From an uncultured Emergencia sp. (GTDB lineage: Bacteria; Bacillota; Clostridia; Peptostreptococcales; Anaerovoracaceae), in assembly GCA_904420065.1 (NCBI GenBank), contig CAJFTU010000006.1, positions 62,001-126,000 on the forward strand: 64,000 bases of DNA. The letters are read 5' to 3'. Below the pieces are notes generated by a model, which had not been told where the DNA came from, made no database searches, and saw nothing but the letters and a program-made list of their open reading frames with translations. Each line of letters opens with the position of its first letter. The stretch's first letter is position 1. A program made the translations under genes and the position numbers. This document shows, piece by piece, positions 37,053-46,787 of this stretch.

Positions 37053-37838
37053 CTACTGCAACACGAGCACAATATAGTAATACACTACAGGCGCGGTAAA
37101 CAGGACGCTGTCAAATCGATCCATGATTCCGCCATGTCCCGGTATCAGCGTTCCGTAGTCCTTAATGCCCATCTTCCGTTTGTAAGCCGACGCGGTAAGA
37201 TCGCCGCACTGAGACAGCACCGCACCGATCAGTCCGATGATCAGGCAGTGAATCCAGATCCGCGGTACGACAAAATAGCCGAAGAGACCGCAGCAAATGA
37301 CGCTGCCCAGAGTTCCTCCTACGGCTCCCTCAACGGTCTTTTTCGGGCTTAAGTTAGGACAGAGCTTGTGCTTTCCCAGCAGATAACCTGTAAAATAAGC
37401 AAAAATATCCGTACAGAAGGCGGACAGAAGAACCAGCCAAATCAGAACCGCGTACTCTTCAGTCTGATCTACGAGCACCACGTGGAAAGAAAAGAATACC
37501 ACATAGATTATGCCCAGCATGGTCGCCATGCCGTCTTCCAGCTTTCTCTCATTGATTTTAAAAATATAGATGGAACTGGCCATTACACTGAAGACCAGCC
37601 ACGCGATGATAAACTCATGCTGCTGCGGCCACAGGCCGTTGATCAGATAGAGTACAAACATGGATACGTAGGCGACCGGCTCGCTTGGATGCACGTCCAT
37701 CGCTCTGAATCCGTTAAAGAACTCTCTGACCCCTACGAGTCCGACAAAGATGCACATGGCTGTCAGCCAGTAGCTTCCCAGGTATACAAAGATCAGCAGT
37801 GGAACCATACACAGTCCTGAAATAATTCTCGTCTTCAT
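37053..37838 (-). CDS. cdsA: Phosphatidate cytidylyltransferase
   Basis: A 261-residue, multi-helix membrane enzyme making CDP-diacylglycerol. The family signature near the C-terminus is present (SQCGDLTASAYKRKMGIKDYG, then PGHGGIMDRFDS). The start at 37838 (MKTRIISG) follows the uppS stop by 8 bases; the GGAGG within the uppS 3' end is about 13 bases away, so initiation is probably coupled to uppS termination. In-frame sequence further upstream lies inside uppS and is not used. Confidence 0.95.
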   Translation of the reverse strand: MKTRIISGLCMVPLLIFVYLGSYWLTAMCIFVGLVGVREFFNGFRAMDVHPSEPVAYVSMFVLYLINGLWPQQHEFIIAWLVFSVMASSIYIFKINERKLEDGMATMLGIIYVVFFSFHVVLVDQTEEYAVLIWLVLLSAFCTDIFAYFTGYLLGKHKLCPNLSPKKTVEGAVGGTLGSVICCGLFGYFVVPRIWIHCLIIGLIGAVLSQCGDLTASAYKRKMGIKDYGTLIPGHGGIMDRFDSVLFTAPVVYYYIVLVLQ

Positions 37839-37846
37839 CGTTTGCT

Positions 37847-38575
37847 CTATTTCCTCCCTCCGAATCTTCGATCCCGGTTCTGATACTGCTCCAAAAGGCG
37901 CCGGAACTCTTCGGGAGTAAACTCCGGCCAGAGCACGTCGGTAAACGCCAGCTCGCTGTAAGCGCTCTGCCACAGCATAAAATTGGACAGCCGCTCTTCG
38001 CCGCTGGTGCGGATAATCAGATCCGGATCGGGAATGTTCCCGTTTTCATCGCCGGTATACAGATACCGGCTGATCAGTTCCTCGTTGATTTCCACGACCT
38101 CTTTTATCTTCCCCGATTTCATATCCTCCCGGATTCTGTTGACCGCTCTGACGATTTCCGCTCTGCTTCCATAATTCAGAGCGATATTGAATCGAAGTCC
38201 GGTATTCTCGCAAGTCATCGCGAGGGTCTTCTCCAGCCTCTCCACGGCAGCGCGGGGTATAACGCTGTAATCGCCTAAAATTTTCACCCTGACGTTGTTC
38301 TCATGGAGTTCCCTCAGTTCGCTGTCCACATATCTGACCAGGAGGCGGAAAATACCGCTGACCTCTTCTTCCGAACGCTTCCAGTTTTCCGTAGAGAAGG
38401 CATACACAGTCAGGTGCTCTATACCCAGTCGCGACGACTCTTTTACAATCTCTTTCATGGCCAGCATGCCGGCATTGTGTCCTGCCAAGCGGGGAAGTCC
38501 TCTTTTCGCTGCCCATCTTCCGTTGCCATCCATAATGATGGCGACATGAACGGGAAGTCTCTCTTTGTCTATCAT
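37847..38575 (-). CDS. uppS: Isoprenyl (undecaprenyl) diphosphate synthase
   Basis: A 242-residue cis-prenyltransferase: HVAIIMDGNGRWA with the catalytic Asp, GHNAGMLAMKEIV, YAFSTENWKRSEEEV, and the C-terminal DLIIRTSGEERLSNFMLWQSAYSE-type region. It makes undecaprenyl diphosphate, the lipid carrier for peptidoglycan and wall polymers. Standard frr-uppS-cdsA order; 60 bases separate it from frr. Confidence 0.97.
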   Translation of the reverse strand: MIDKERLPVHVAIIMDGNGRWAAKRGLPRLAGHNAGMLAMKEIVKESSRLGIEHLTVYAFSTENWKRSEEEVSGIFRLLVRYVDSELRELHENNVRVKILGDYSVIPRAAVERLEKTLAMTCENTGLRFNIALNYGSRAEIVRAVNRIREDMKSGKIKEVVEINEELISRYLYTGDENGNIPDPDLIIRTSGEERLSNFMLWQSAYSELAFTDVLWPEFTPEEFRRLLEQYQNRDRRFGGRK

Positions 38576-38635
38576 AAGTTTCTCATAACTTGAGGCTATC
38601 CCTTACGAGACAGCCTCTCTTCCTCTCTGCGCTTT

Positions 38636-39190
38636 TTATACTTCAAGAATTTCCTTGTCTTTTGCGGCAACGATATCGTCGATATCTTTTCCTGCTTTTT
38701 CAATCAGTTTCTGCACCGAATCCAGTTCCTTTTTCAGATCGTCCTCGGTCAGCTCGCCGTCTTTCTGCTGTTTCTTCAACAGATCGTTAGCCTCTCTTCT
38801 GAGATTTCGAATGGCAACTTTTGCGTCTTCGCCCATCTTTTTGGTCGTCTTGGTCAGTTCTTTTCTCCGTTCTTCCGTCAGCTGCGGGATAGCCAGTCTG
38901 ATGCACTTGCCGTCGTTTGACGGAGTGATACCGATTTCGGCGATATTGATCGCCTTCTCGATCTCGCCGATGGATTTGGGATCAAACGGCGTGATCATCA
39001 GCGTGCGCGGATCCGGAACGGATATATTTGAGAGATTTTTCAGCGGCGTCGGACTTCCGTAATAATCCACCATTACCTTATCCAACAGAGCCGGGTTTGC
39101 TCTTCCCGCTCTTACTGTGTTCAAATCTTCCCTCAGTACCGAAATGCTCTTCGCAATTCTCTCCTCTAAAGTCTTGTGTGAATGGCTCAT
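38636..39190 (-). CDS. frr: Ribosome recycling factor
   Basis: A 184-residue RRF of normal length: VLREDLNTVRAGRANPALLD, VDYYGSPTPLKNLSNIS, DPKSIGEIEKAI and the three-helix core near both ends. It splits post-termination ribosomes with EF-G. It follows pyrH after 10 bases and shares its promoter. Confidence 0.97.
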   Translation of the reverse strand: MSHSHKTLEERIAKSISVLREDLNTVRAGRANPALLDKVMVDYYGSPTPLKNLSNISVPDPRTLMITPFDPKSIGEIEKAINIAEIGITPSNDGKCIRLAIPQLTEERRKELTKTTKKMGEDAKVAIRNLRREANDLLKKQQKDGELTEDDLKKELDSVQKLIEKAGKDIDDIVAAKDKEILEV

Positions 39191-39200
39191 TTTCTTCCTC

Positions 39201-39905
39201 CTACTTTATTATCGTACCGATCTTTTCACCATATACGGCTTTCAGCACATTTCCTTCTTCTGCAATACCGAACACGTGAATGGCAATGTGGTTGTCTCTG
39301 CACAGGGTTGCGGCGGTCAGATCCATGACTTTCAAATCCTTTTCCAGCACTTCCATGTGCGTTAGCTGATCGTATTTAACCGCATCGGGATTTTTTTCCG
39401 GATCGTCAGAATATACCGCGTCTACTTTTTTGGCCAGCAAAATCACATCCGCATCGATCTCTACCGCTCTCAGCGCGGCTGCCGTATCTGTGGAAAAGAA
39501 AGGATTTCCCGTTCCCGCACCAAAAATCACGACGTCTTTGTGCTCCAGCTGGCTGATCGCCTTTCTCCTGGCGTAAGGCTCCGCAATCTCGCGCATTTCA
39601 ATGGCAGTCTGAACCCGCGCCTTGATTCCCTCGGCAAGCAGGGCATCCTGCAAAGCCAGAGAGTTCATCACCGTGGCCAACATTCCCATATAGTCGGCTG
39701 TAGCGCGATCCATATCCTTACTGGTCCGTCCTCTCCAGAAATTGCCGCCGCCGACAACAATGGCGACCTCCACACCAAGCTGGTGAATTTCCTTTACCTG
39801 ACGGGCAACCTTCTTGGTCATTTCTTCATTGATGCCGAATCGGTCCTCCCCGGCCAGCGCTTCTCCACTGATCTTCAGGAGAACCCGTTTGTATTTTGGT
39901 TCCAT
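39201..39905 (-). CDS. pyrH: UMP kinase
   Basis: A 234-residue bacterial UMP kinase of the amino acid kinase fold: [42 protein letters not shown] and a UMP/UTP-binding [17 protein letters not shown]. The ATG at 39905 follows GGAGGA by seven to eight bases; the open frame further upstream runs through a hairpin and is non-coding. It heads the pyrH-frr-uppS-cdsA-dxr-rseP-ispG-polC run. Confidence 0.97.
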   Translation of the reverse strand: MEPKYKRVLLKISGEALAGEDRFGINEEMTKKVARQVKEIHQLGVEVAIVVGGGNFWRGRTSKDMDRATADYMGMLATVMNSLALQDALLAEGIKARVQTAIEMREIAEPYARRKAISQLEHKDVVIFGAGTGNPFFSTDTAAALRAVEIDADVILLAKKVDAVYSDDPEKNPDAVKYDQLTHMEVLEKDLKVMDLTAATLCRDNHIAIHVFGIAEEGNVLKAVYGEKIGTIIK

Positions 39906-39964
39906 TCTGTATTCCTCCGTACGCGGCGCGAAGAAAAGGATCTCTGCGCTCCGCGGATCTGCCC

Positions 39965-40010
39965 TCAGCTGACAGCGGCATACTCTTCCGTTTATGCCGC
40001 TGTCAGCTGA
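39965..40010 (-). promoter_or_regulatory. 18-bp perfect inverted repeat in the pyrH leader
   Basis: TCAGCTGACAGCGGCATA (39965-39982) and its exact complement (39993-40010) flank a 10-base loop. On the minus strand it starts about 10 bases after the -10 box and forms a very stable 5' UTR hairpin. No T run follows, so it is not a terminator. It could protect the 5' end or bind a regulator. Confidence 0.85.
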
Positions 40011-40020
40011 AGGTGTAACA

Positions 40021-40050
40021 ATTATATCATATTTTACCTTTCCTTGACAA
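40021..40050 (-). promoter_or_regulatory. Promoter of the pyrH-polC gene run
   Basis: TTGTCA (40045-40050), 18-base spacer, TATAAT (40021-40026). Confidence 0.82.
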
Positions 40051-40124
40051 GAAGATACGGACTGCGAAACAGATCCCAAACGGGAAAGCGGCTGCGAAAC
40101 AGCGGCAGCCACCGTTTCCGCACC

Positions 40125-41444
40125 CTATACTTTCAGATTGCAGACCAGTTTCAACAGAACTTCCGCCCCAAAATCGGCGGCGCCTACGGGGATGCGTTCA
40201 TCAGCGCTGTGGATAAACTCGGTAAAGTTGTAATCTTCCGGCAGCTTCATTGGCGTGAAGCCGTAGGTCTGTATGCCCAATCTGGAGAGAAAACGCCCGT
40301 CGGTCACTCCGCTGAGGACGAAAGGCACTGTCTTCGCGCCCTTTTCGCAGGAAGTCATTGTCCGAGAGATCTGCTCGTACAGACTCATGTCCGTACTGCT
40401 GCTTCCCGGATTGTATTCCTCGACGTCTATGGTAAAACCGTCTCCGATCAGGCTTCTCACATCTTCTATCCCCTCTTCTATGGAACAGCCCGGAACCAGG
40501 CGCATGTCTCCCTGAAACGTTACCGCCGAAGGAATCACGTTGATGGCGCTTCCGCCGCTGATGATGGTCACGTTGATATTGTTGTGCAGCAGCGGATCAA
40601 AGAGGGTTCCCGTCCCTCCCATGAGCTTCAGGATTCTGTCGGTCCAGCGCGGCTGGAGAAGCCGCCTGAGCACTTTGCCCTGAAATCCGCCCAGGATATC
40701 CGCAAAACCTTCTACCATCAGCCTGACCGGCGGCGTAATCCGCACCGGCAGCCGCTCTTTCGACAGTTTCGCCACCGCTTCCGCCGCTCTTTCCATGGCC
40801 GTTCCCGTATGTGCCAGCGATCCGTGGCCGCCGCTTCCTCTTGCCGTAATCCGAAGATGGGCAAACTGCTTTTCCGCTATCATAATGGGATAAATCTGCT
40901 GTCCCGCCACATGGAAGGTAAATCCGCCGATTTCGCCGAAGGCCCACTTTACGCCTTCGAACAGCTCCGGATGACGGTCGACCAGATAGGCCATCCCGTA
41001 TCTCCCGCTGCACTCTTCGTCGCTGACAAACAGAAAGCGCAGATCGAAGGGAAGTTCCAGTCTCTGTTCCGCTGCAGCAAGGGCCAGTCCGATGAACATG
41101 GCTATTTCGCCTTTCATATCGACAGCGCCTCTTCCCCATATATATCCGTCTTTAATCTCTGCGCCAAAAGGATCGCAGGACCACTGCTGGTCTGTCACCG
41201 GCACGACGTCTACGTGACCGTAGAAGAGAAGGGGCGGTTTTCTGCGCTCCGGATCCTCCTTTGAAGGGATACAGGCATAGAGATTCGGCCGTTCTTCATC
41301 CAGAGCGTAAACGCTCGTCTCTATTCCTGCAGATTCAAGCAGTTCCCTTATATATTCGATGCACGGCCGTTCAGGGTGAACCCCGCTGGTCGTATCCATG
41401 CGGATAAGCCGGCACAGTATCTGATCAATTCTCGATAATTCCAT
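40125..41444 (-). CDS. M20-family metallopeptidase
   Basis: A 439-residue dinuclear zinc hydrolase of the M20/M25/M40 group. Metal and catalytic motifs: YGHVDVVPV (His ligand and Asp), GRGAVDMKGE (bridging Asp), SDEECSG (Glu base and ligand), and a dimerisation lid with GSGGHGS. Relatives act as dipeptidases, aminoacylases or deacylases; substrate cannot be chosen. It is transcribed on its own, between trxB and the pyrH operon. AT-rich TATACAATACAAT upstream may include its promoter. Confidence 0.88.
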   Translation of the reverse strand: MELSRIDQILCRLIRMDTTSGVHPERPCIEYIRELLESAGIETSVYALDEERPNLYACIPSKEDPERRKPPLLFYGHVDVVPVTDQQWSCDPFGAEIKDGYIWGRGAVDMKGEIAMFIGLALAAAEQRLELPFDLRFLFVSDEECSGRYGMAYLVDRHPELFEGVKWAFGEIGGFTFHVAGQQIYPIMIAEKQFAHLRITARGSGGHGSLAHTGTAMERAAEAVAKLSKERLPVRITPPVRLMVEGFADILGGFQGKVLRRLLQPRWTDRILKLMGGTGTLFDPLLHNNINVTIISGGSAINVIPSAVTFQGDMRLVPGCSIEEGIEDVRSLIGDGFTIDVEEYNPGSSSTDMSLYEQISRTMTSCEKGAKTVPFVLSGVTDGRFLSRLGIQTYGFTPMKLPEDYNFTEFIHSADERIPVGAADFGAEVLLKLVCNLKV

Positions 41445-41566
41445 AATCTACACTCCGTCTTTACTCGTCTCGCCGGGCGCATACAAGCCGAAAGAGAGAC
41501 GTCTATGACGATAACACGATATTGTATTGTATACTCTCTCCTGCAGAAAGCGATCTCGCCTCTGCG

Positions 41567-42481
41567 TCACCTCTCTAATCCGTTGACGTATTCTGCCGCT
41601 GCAAGAGCAGCTACCGCGCCGTCAGCCGCCGCTGTTGTCAGCTGCCTGATCTTTTTGGTACGGCAATCGCCTGCGGTAAAAATTCCCGGCGCTGAGGTCA
41701 CACAGTCTTCTCCGGCCTGAATATACCCGCTTTTGTCCAGCTCAATCAAATCGGCAAAGGCCTGATTGTCAGGCATCTGACCGATAGCCACAAACACGCC
41801 CTGAACCGAAAGAACGGTACTTTCGCCAGTCTTCACGTTCTTTACGCCAAGACCGCTGATCACATTTTCCCCGATCAGTTTCTCCGGCACGCTATCCAAT
41901 ACAAATTGGACGTTTTCTCTATTTTCAAGCCTCCTGACGTTGGCCGCGTCTCCCCGGAAGGTATCCCGGCGATGAACCAGATAGACTTTCTCCGCCATAC
42001 CGGCAAGAACTTCCGCGTCTTCCAACGCAGTATTTCCTCCTCCGACAACGGCCACGGAGCGTCCCCGGAAGAAAGCTCCGTCACAAGTAGCGCAGTAGGA
42101 AACACCGGACCCGGTAAATTTCTGTTCGTCTTTCAGTCCAAGAGGTCTGTTCTTCGCTCCAGTGGCCAAAATCACCGATTTTCCCATATACTGTCCGCTA
42201 TCGGTCTTCACAATCTTAACTCCGTCTGCTTCTTCGATTCCCACGGCCTTTTCATAGACGATCTCCGCTCCCAGCTCAGTGGCCTGTTGGTAAAGGTCGC
42301 CGGCAAAGGCGAAACCGGATATTCGCTTAATGCCCGGATAGTTTTCTACCTCCGGCGTGTTGAGAATCTGCCCTCCGAATCCTTTCTCGTCAAGCATGAG
42401 CGTCTTCTTTCCCGCTCTCTGTCCGTAGATCGCCGCCGACATGCCCGCTGTGCCTGCGCCGATGATGATGATATCATACAT
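41567..42481 (-). CDS. trxB: Thioredoxin-disulfide reductase
   Basis: A 304-residue flavoprotein with FAD motif GAGTAGMSAAIYG at residues 8-20, redox-active CATC at residues 130-133, NAD(P)H motif VGGGNTALEDA, and the C-terminal FTAGDCR. In some Clostridia such enzymes use ferredoxin or NADH rather than NADPH; the binding loop here (HRRDTFR) favours NADPH. It overlaps nudC by 8 bases, an operon linking redox repair and NAD(H) turnover. Confidence 0.93.
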   Translation of the reverse strand: MYDIIIIGAGTAGMSAAIYGQRAGKKTLMLDEKGFGGQILNTPEVENYPGIKRISGFAFAGDLYQQATELGAEIVYEKAVGIEEADGVKIVKTDSGQYMGKSVILATGAKNRPLGLKDEQKFTGSGVSYCATCDGAFFRGRSVAVVGGGNTALEDAEVLAGMAEKVYLVHRRDTFRGDAANVRRLENRENVQFVLDSVPEKLIGENVISGLGVKNVKTGESTVLSVQGVFVAIGQMPDNQAFADLIELDKSGYIQAGEDCVTSAPGIFTAGDCRTKKIRQLTTAAADGAVAALAAAEYVNGLER

Positions 42482-43298
42482 TAAAATTTCCTCCTACTTT
42501 TATAAATAGTCCCATCATTTCCCCCGTCAGGCTGAAGCCGTCATCTTCAGGGATATCTTCCCGGGAAAACCAACCGGCAGAAGAAAGTTCATTTTCATCA
42601 ACAGTAATCTCTGTTTCTCCATCCACTCTGCAGAAGAATCCCAAAAGCAAATTGCTGTCAACACCCCACGGCTGACTTTTGTAATAGACGATATCCCTGA
42701 CCTTGAGACCGACCTCTTCCATAACCTCGCGTTTTACCGTCTCTTCGGCGGTTTCACCGATCTCTGTAAAGCCGGCAATCAGCGCGTATTTTTTGTACGC
42801 TCTGCCGTTGTACCTGGTCAGCAGCAGTTTATCCCCGTTTGTAACCGCAACGATAACCGCCGGCGCGATCTTGGGATAAACCACATTGCCGCAGGACGGG
42901 CAGCTCAGCATCCGTTCCCGGCCGTCTCTGTGAAGCGGTCCGCCGCACCGGCCGCAGAATCGGTTATCGGCGTACCACCGATACAGATGGTATGCCGTGG
43001 CAGCGGCAAAAGACAGTTCTTTCCATTTCCGTTTTCTAAGCAGCCTCACCGATTCCCACTGATATCCCTCAATGCATTTCTTTTCAAACAGCAAAAAACA
43101 ACGCTCCTCGTCGATGCGAAACAGATACTGCAGATCAGCCTGGCCCAATTCGCCGGCAGAAGGGAGAAAAAAGTTCCCCTCTTCGTCTTTTCTGACCAGT
43201 ATTCTGTCCCCGTCGAAGCAAAAGACGCGGTCTCCCTCTTCCGCCTTCCGCTCCTCGTATTGATTATAAAATGTTCCTTTTTCCAAGTCCTGAATCAT
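42474..43298 (-). CDS. nudC: NAD(H) diphosphatase / NAD-RNA decapping enzyme NudC
   Basis: A 274-residue Nudix enzyme with NudC architecture: N-terminal domain, zinc ribbon CGRCGG...CPSCGNVVYP at about 130-155, and Nudix box GFTEIGETAEETVKREVMEEVGL, followed by the QPWG-type motif SQPWGVDSNLLLGF that defines NADH pyrophosphatases. It cleaves NADH to NMNH and AMP and can remove NAD caps from RNA. A strong promoter lies 114 bases upstream. Confidence 0.93.
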   Translation of the reverse strand: MIQDLEKGTFYNQYEERKAEEGDRVFCFDGDRILVRKDEEGNFFLPSAGELGQADLQYLFRIDEERCFLLFEKKCIEGYQWESVRLLRKRKWKELSFAAATAYHLYRWYADNRFCGRCGGPLHRDGRERMLSCPSCGNVVYPKIAPAVIVAVTNGDKLLLTRYNGRAYKKYALIAGFTEIGETAEETVKREVMEEVGLKVRDIVYYKSQPWGVDSNLLLGFFCRVDGETEITVDENELSSAGWFSREDIPEDDGFSLTGEMMGLFIKVGGNFNV

Positions 43299-43411
43299 AC
43301 TTCACCTCTGGCCGAATTAGTATTTGCTGCCGGCGCTTTTCTATCCCCGCAGGCGGCACTCAGGCGCTGGCAGATTCATCATGTGTCTCTGCCAACCTAT
43401 GGTATAAATTG

Positions 43412-43440
43412 ATTATAGCTAATTCTTCCTTTTTTTACAA
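43412..43440 (-). promoter_or_regulatory. Promoter of nudC-trxB
   Basis: TTGTAA (43435-43440), 17-base spacer, TATAAT (43412-43417). Confidence 0.82.
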
Positions 43441-43544
43441 GGAAGAACCCTTTTTCTGAGGGGAGCGGAAAAATCCTGCTTCTATCTGGCCAGCCGCTTA
43501 CTTTCATTTTTAAGTTCTTTACGATTAGGACTCTGAATCGGATT

Positions 43545-46500
43545 TTACGCCTCCAGCTTTTTCTGTTCTGAACGGATCAGCAGTCTGCCTCTGTCTGATA
43601 ACGGCCCTTCGGAAAACGCTCTGATAATCTCTACATTTCCGCAGCCGGCAAAAGCGCTCGGGTCCACTGCAGTTTCGCTTGCCACGTACACCCGCTTCAG
43701 ATTCACACAGTTGCGGAAAGCTTGCCTTCCAACCCGCACCGCGCTGTGAGGAATCCGTATCTCCTCCAGATTGGTACAGCCGGCGAAGCTTCTGTCCGAC
43801 AAACACAGGACGCCTTCTTCAATGACTGCGCTCCGCAGACTAGTGCAGCCGGCAAAAGCCTCTGTCGGAATCTCCGCACATTCAGACGGTATGCGAACGG
43901 TTTCCAACCCGCTGCAATTCTTAAACGCCCTCGCTCCCATGAAGCGAAGTCTATTGGGAATCTGCAGATTTACAAGGCCATGACAATTCTCAAAGGCGCT
44001 CCTGCCGATAAACAGCACGCTGTCCCTGTGACGAATATCGGTCAGGCTTCGGCAGTCGAGAAAGCTCCTTGAACCTATGTGCTTCACATTTCTGCCGATA
44101 AACAACTTTTTCATACTGCTTCCCCGGAAGGAATCTATGGCGATTTTCTTTACCTTCCGGCCGGCAGCTCTATTCTTTACTCTGACCGACGCCGCTTCGC
44201 CTTCTCCGCCAACGGCCGTGGCGTATCCCGCAAACAGCCTGTACTTTACACGGCGAAGAAAAAGCGAAGTAAACCGGGATTCCTCCACATATTTTCCGTC
44301 GGCAAAATTGGTTCCGAATACGTCGTCGATGCGTTCATCCAGTTTGGACTTTGAACCGCCTTTGAACAGGGTTATGTCTCCTCGGTCAATTTCCCGCTTC
44401 ATCCAACGGTTTAATTCCTCCGGCTCTCTGATCAGCCTGATACCTGCCGAATGTTTTTCCATAGCCGAAGCAATCTCGTCTCCGTTGCTGCCGTACAGGA
44501 TCAGCTGATCCAGTCTGTCCGCATAGATATCCAGTACCGCAGCTACGCCTCTGTTGATTTCTCCTGCCATCTCTCCCATACCGGTAATATCTCCGATTAC
44601 GGCGTTGCGCCTCTTTCCCGAAGCGCATTTCAGCCTGGTCAGAACAGACAGAGAGCTCTCTACCGAGCTCAGGGAAGCGTTGAAACAATCCACAAACAGC
44701 CTGTAGCCGCCCACATTGACCAGATTCTGTCTCGTGCCTGAAGTTTTAAAGCTGCCGATACCGGCCGCGATATCCTCGCTGCTCATGCCGAAATGACGTC
44801 CCACGGCGAAACAGCATACAGCGTTGAGCACATTATATATGCCCAAAACCTGTAAGGTTACCGGAAATCTGCCGTCCTTCCACACGACATCAAAGCTGGT
44901 CCTGTTTCCCGATTCCCGGATATTTTCCGCATAGTAGTCCGCATTTTTGTTGTATACGGCGAAATAACAGGTTTTGCAGTCGGTCTTCGCCTGAACCAGC
45001 AGCGGATCGTCTCCGTTGAGGAACAGCATTCCGTCCCTGCCCATTCCCTCGGTAATCCTCAGCTTGTTTTCCATCAGTTCAGTCTGAGAACCGAAGTTTC
45101 CAAGGTGAGCCGTTCCGATATTGGTGATTACCGCGGCGTCGGGAGCGATCATCCGACTGTGCCGCGAAGCGCCTCCGGGCCGTCCGCCGCCGATCTCCTG
45201 AATGAAGATCTCCGTATCGTCTCCGATTTTCTGAAGATTGGCGCCGATTCGAATCTGCACGTTGGAATTCTTGCTGCTCTTTTCCGTTTTAAAGGACCTG
45301 GAAAGGGCGCAGTACAGCATATCCTTCGTAGACGTCTTGCCCACGCTGCCTGTAATTCCGATAAACGTCGCATTCAGTCGTCTTCTGTAGCCTGCCATGG
45401 CCGCAATGTGCGCTTCCATTCCGTCTTCCACCACAACGTGAGGCGCCCACGGCCAGAGCGGTCTATAAGAAAAGATGAACAGGGATCGCCTCATCACCGC
45501 CCGCAGGGCCAGCTTTAGCCTTATCGTTTCATTCATCGCTTTACTGTCGTTCTTGTCACGAAACTGCTGGCGGAAAAAGAATACGTTTCCCGGCGCCAGC
45601 TCCAGCGTTCTCGAACAGATGTAGTTCACCGTATAGTCGGCCATAAACGCGTATTTTTCCGGCATCTCCATCTGCAGCTCATTGAAGATATCCCGCAGGA
45701 AGAGCAGCTCTCCCCATCGGCGCAATCCTTTCATCTTCTGCTGAAGAAAACGGTATAACTCCGCTTTTTCTTCCGGGGGCAAACTGCTTTCATCAGGAGC
45801 ACAGAGGCCGAAGACGGTCTTTCCTGTCTCCTCTCTTCTTACATATGCGGGAAAATATCCCTGCTGAGCGATCCGTTTCCTCTCTCCGTCGAATGCAAGC
45901 TTGACCACCGCTGAAGGGTGAATCCCGCGATCCTTTCCAAAATTCTCCGACAGCTCTCCGAGAGAATAAAATACGCTGGTTTCAGAAAAGTTCATCGTGC
46001 GCATATTTCGTCTTATATTGACCGACGTTCCCTGGCCCACTGCGCAGGTGTAGCCGGATCGGGCTATTCTCTTCACCTGTTTCTTGAATTGACCGTATGT
46101 ACAGTCCCCTCTTTTTACATATGCCAATGTCACCTGAGCGCCGCCCTTTTTGACACTCTTTCGCCGCTTTAAAATCCGATAGAGAGAAGGCGAATTTTTT
46201 GCATCGGCGGTAAACACGGATACGCCGATCTTCAGCCGGCCCAGATCCAAAATCACGTCGTCGTACCAATGCAGATTCAGAGCTCCCCATTCCCTCATCT
46301 TCTTCCGATTCTCTTCCGTTTCAAATCCCGGTACATCGATCAGGCTGCATTCTGTCTCCGTCTTCTTGCCAATACTGCGCAGAATATCTTCTGCCGACAG
46401 ATTTTCACTTTCGATCAGTCTGCCGGCCAAAGCAACGGAAGGATAACCGCCTCCCTTTCCCGCAGCCGTTCTGACTTCAACTTTTGGTTTTTTCACAAAA

Positions 46501-46598
46501 AAACATGCAGCAGAAGAAGCGGCCCCAGCCATCATGTATGCAAGTAAATTCCGCGCGGAGCGTGCCATCCTGCCGTACTTTGAAAAATTTATGAACAT
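43545..46598 (-). CDS. MurF-like ligase fused to BspA-type leucine-rich repeats (copy 1)
   Basis: A 1017-residue multidomain protein. Residues 17-35 are a hydrophobic anchor followed by KKPKVEV. Residues 85-255 weakly resemble the C-terminal half of CapA-like proteins (VFYSLGELSEN), without metal motifs. Residues 325-770 are a full MurF-type ligase: N-terminal domain (ELAPGNVFFFRQ), P-loop GSVGKTSTKD (417-426), FIQEIGGG, TNIGTAHLGNFGS, NGDDPLL, SGTRQNL, DCFNAS and FKGGSKSKLDE, so all catalytic elements look intact. Residues 815-990 are about seven BspA-like LRRs (AFxxCxxLxxVxIP). It is the last gene of the locus, after murI, with a 189-base gap and possible promoter. Substrate unknown; the UDP-MurNAc-tripeptide of canonical MurF is only one possibility. 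Confidence 0.85.
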   Translation of the reverse strand: MFINFSKYGRMARSARNLLAYMMAGAASSAACFFVKKPKVEVRTAAGKGGGYPSVALAGRLIESENLSAEDILRSIGKKTETECSLIDVPGFETEENRKKMREWGALNLHWYDDVILDLGRLKIGVSVFTADAKNSPSLYRILKRRKSVKKGGAQVTLAYVKRGDCTYGQFKKQVKRIARSGYTCAVGQGTSVNIRRNMRTMNFSETSVFYSLGELSENFGKDRGIHPSAVVKLAFDGERKRIAQQGYFPAYVRREETGKTVFGLCAPDESSLPPEEKAELYRFLQQKMKGLRRWGELLFLRDIFNELQMEMPEKYAFMADYTVNYICSRTLELAPGNVFFFRQQFRDKNDSKAMNETIRLKLALRAVMRRSLFIFSYRPLWPWAPHVVVEDGMEAHIAAMAGYRRRLNATFIGITGSVGKTSTKDMLYCALSRSFKTEKSSKNSNVQIRIGANLQKIGDDTEIFIQEIGGGRPGGASRHSRMIAPDAAVITNIGTAHLGNFGSQTELMENKLRITEGMGRDGMLFLNGDDPLLVQAKTDCKTCYFAVYNKNADYYAENIRESGNRTSFDVVWKDGRFPVTLQVLGIYNVLNAVCCFAVGRHFGMSSEDIAAGIGSFKTSGTRQNLVNVGGYRLFVDCFNASLSSVESSLSVLTRLKCASGKRRNAVIGDITGMGEMAGEINRGVAAVLDIYADRLDQLILYGSNGDEIASAMEKHSAGIRLIREPEELNRWMKREIDRGDITLFKGGSKSKLDERIDDVFGTNFADGKYVEESRFTSLFLRRVKYRLFAGYATAVGGEGEAASVRVKNRAAGRKVKKIAIDSFRGSSMKKLFIGRNVKHIGSRSFLDCRSLTDIRHRDSVLFIGRSAFENCHGLVNLQIPNRLRFMGARAFKNCSGLETVRIPSECAEIPTEAFAGCTSLRSAVIEEGVLCLSDRSFAGCTNLEEIRIPHSAVRVGRQAFRNCVNLKRVYVASETAVDPSAFAGCGNVEIIRAFSEGPLSDRGRLLIRSEQKKLEA

Positions 46599-46787
46599 AT
46601 TTACCCCTCTTTTTCTGTCATTTTTTCAGCTTGCGCCAAAATGATCAACTGCAGTATATTTATCCGCAAAAAGAGAAGCGAAACGTCTTTTTCTCAATTA
46701 CCAAGAAGTACCTTGCGTCGGCGAAAAGTTCCTTGGCCAAAAGCCGGTTTTCCGGGAAAATGGGGCTGCCGGCAAAGGGAGAGCCGG

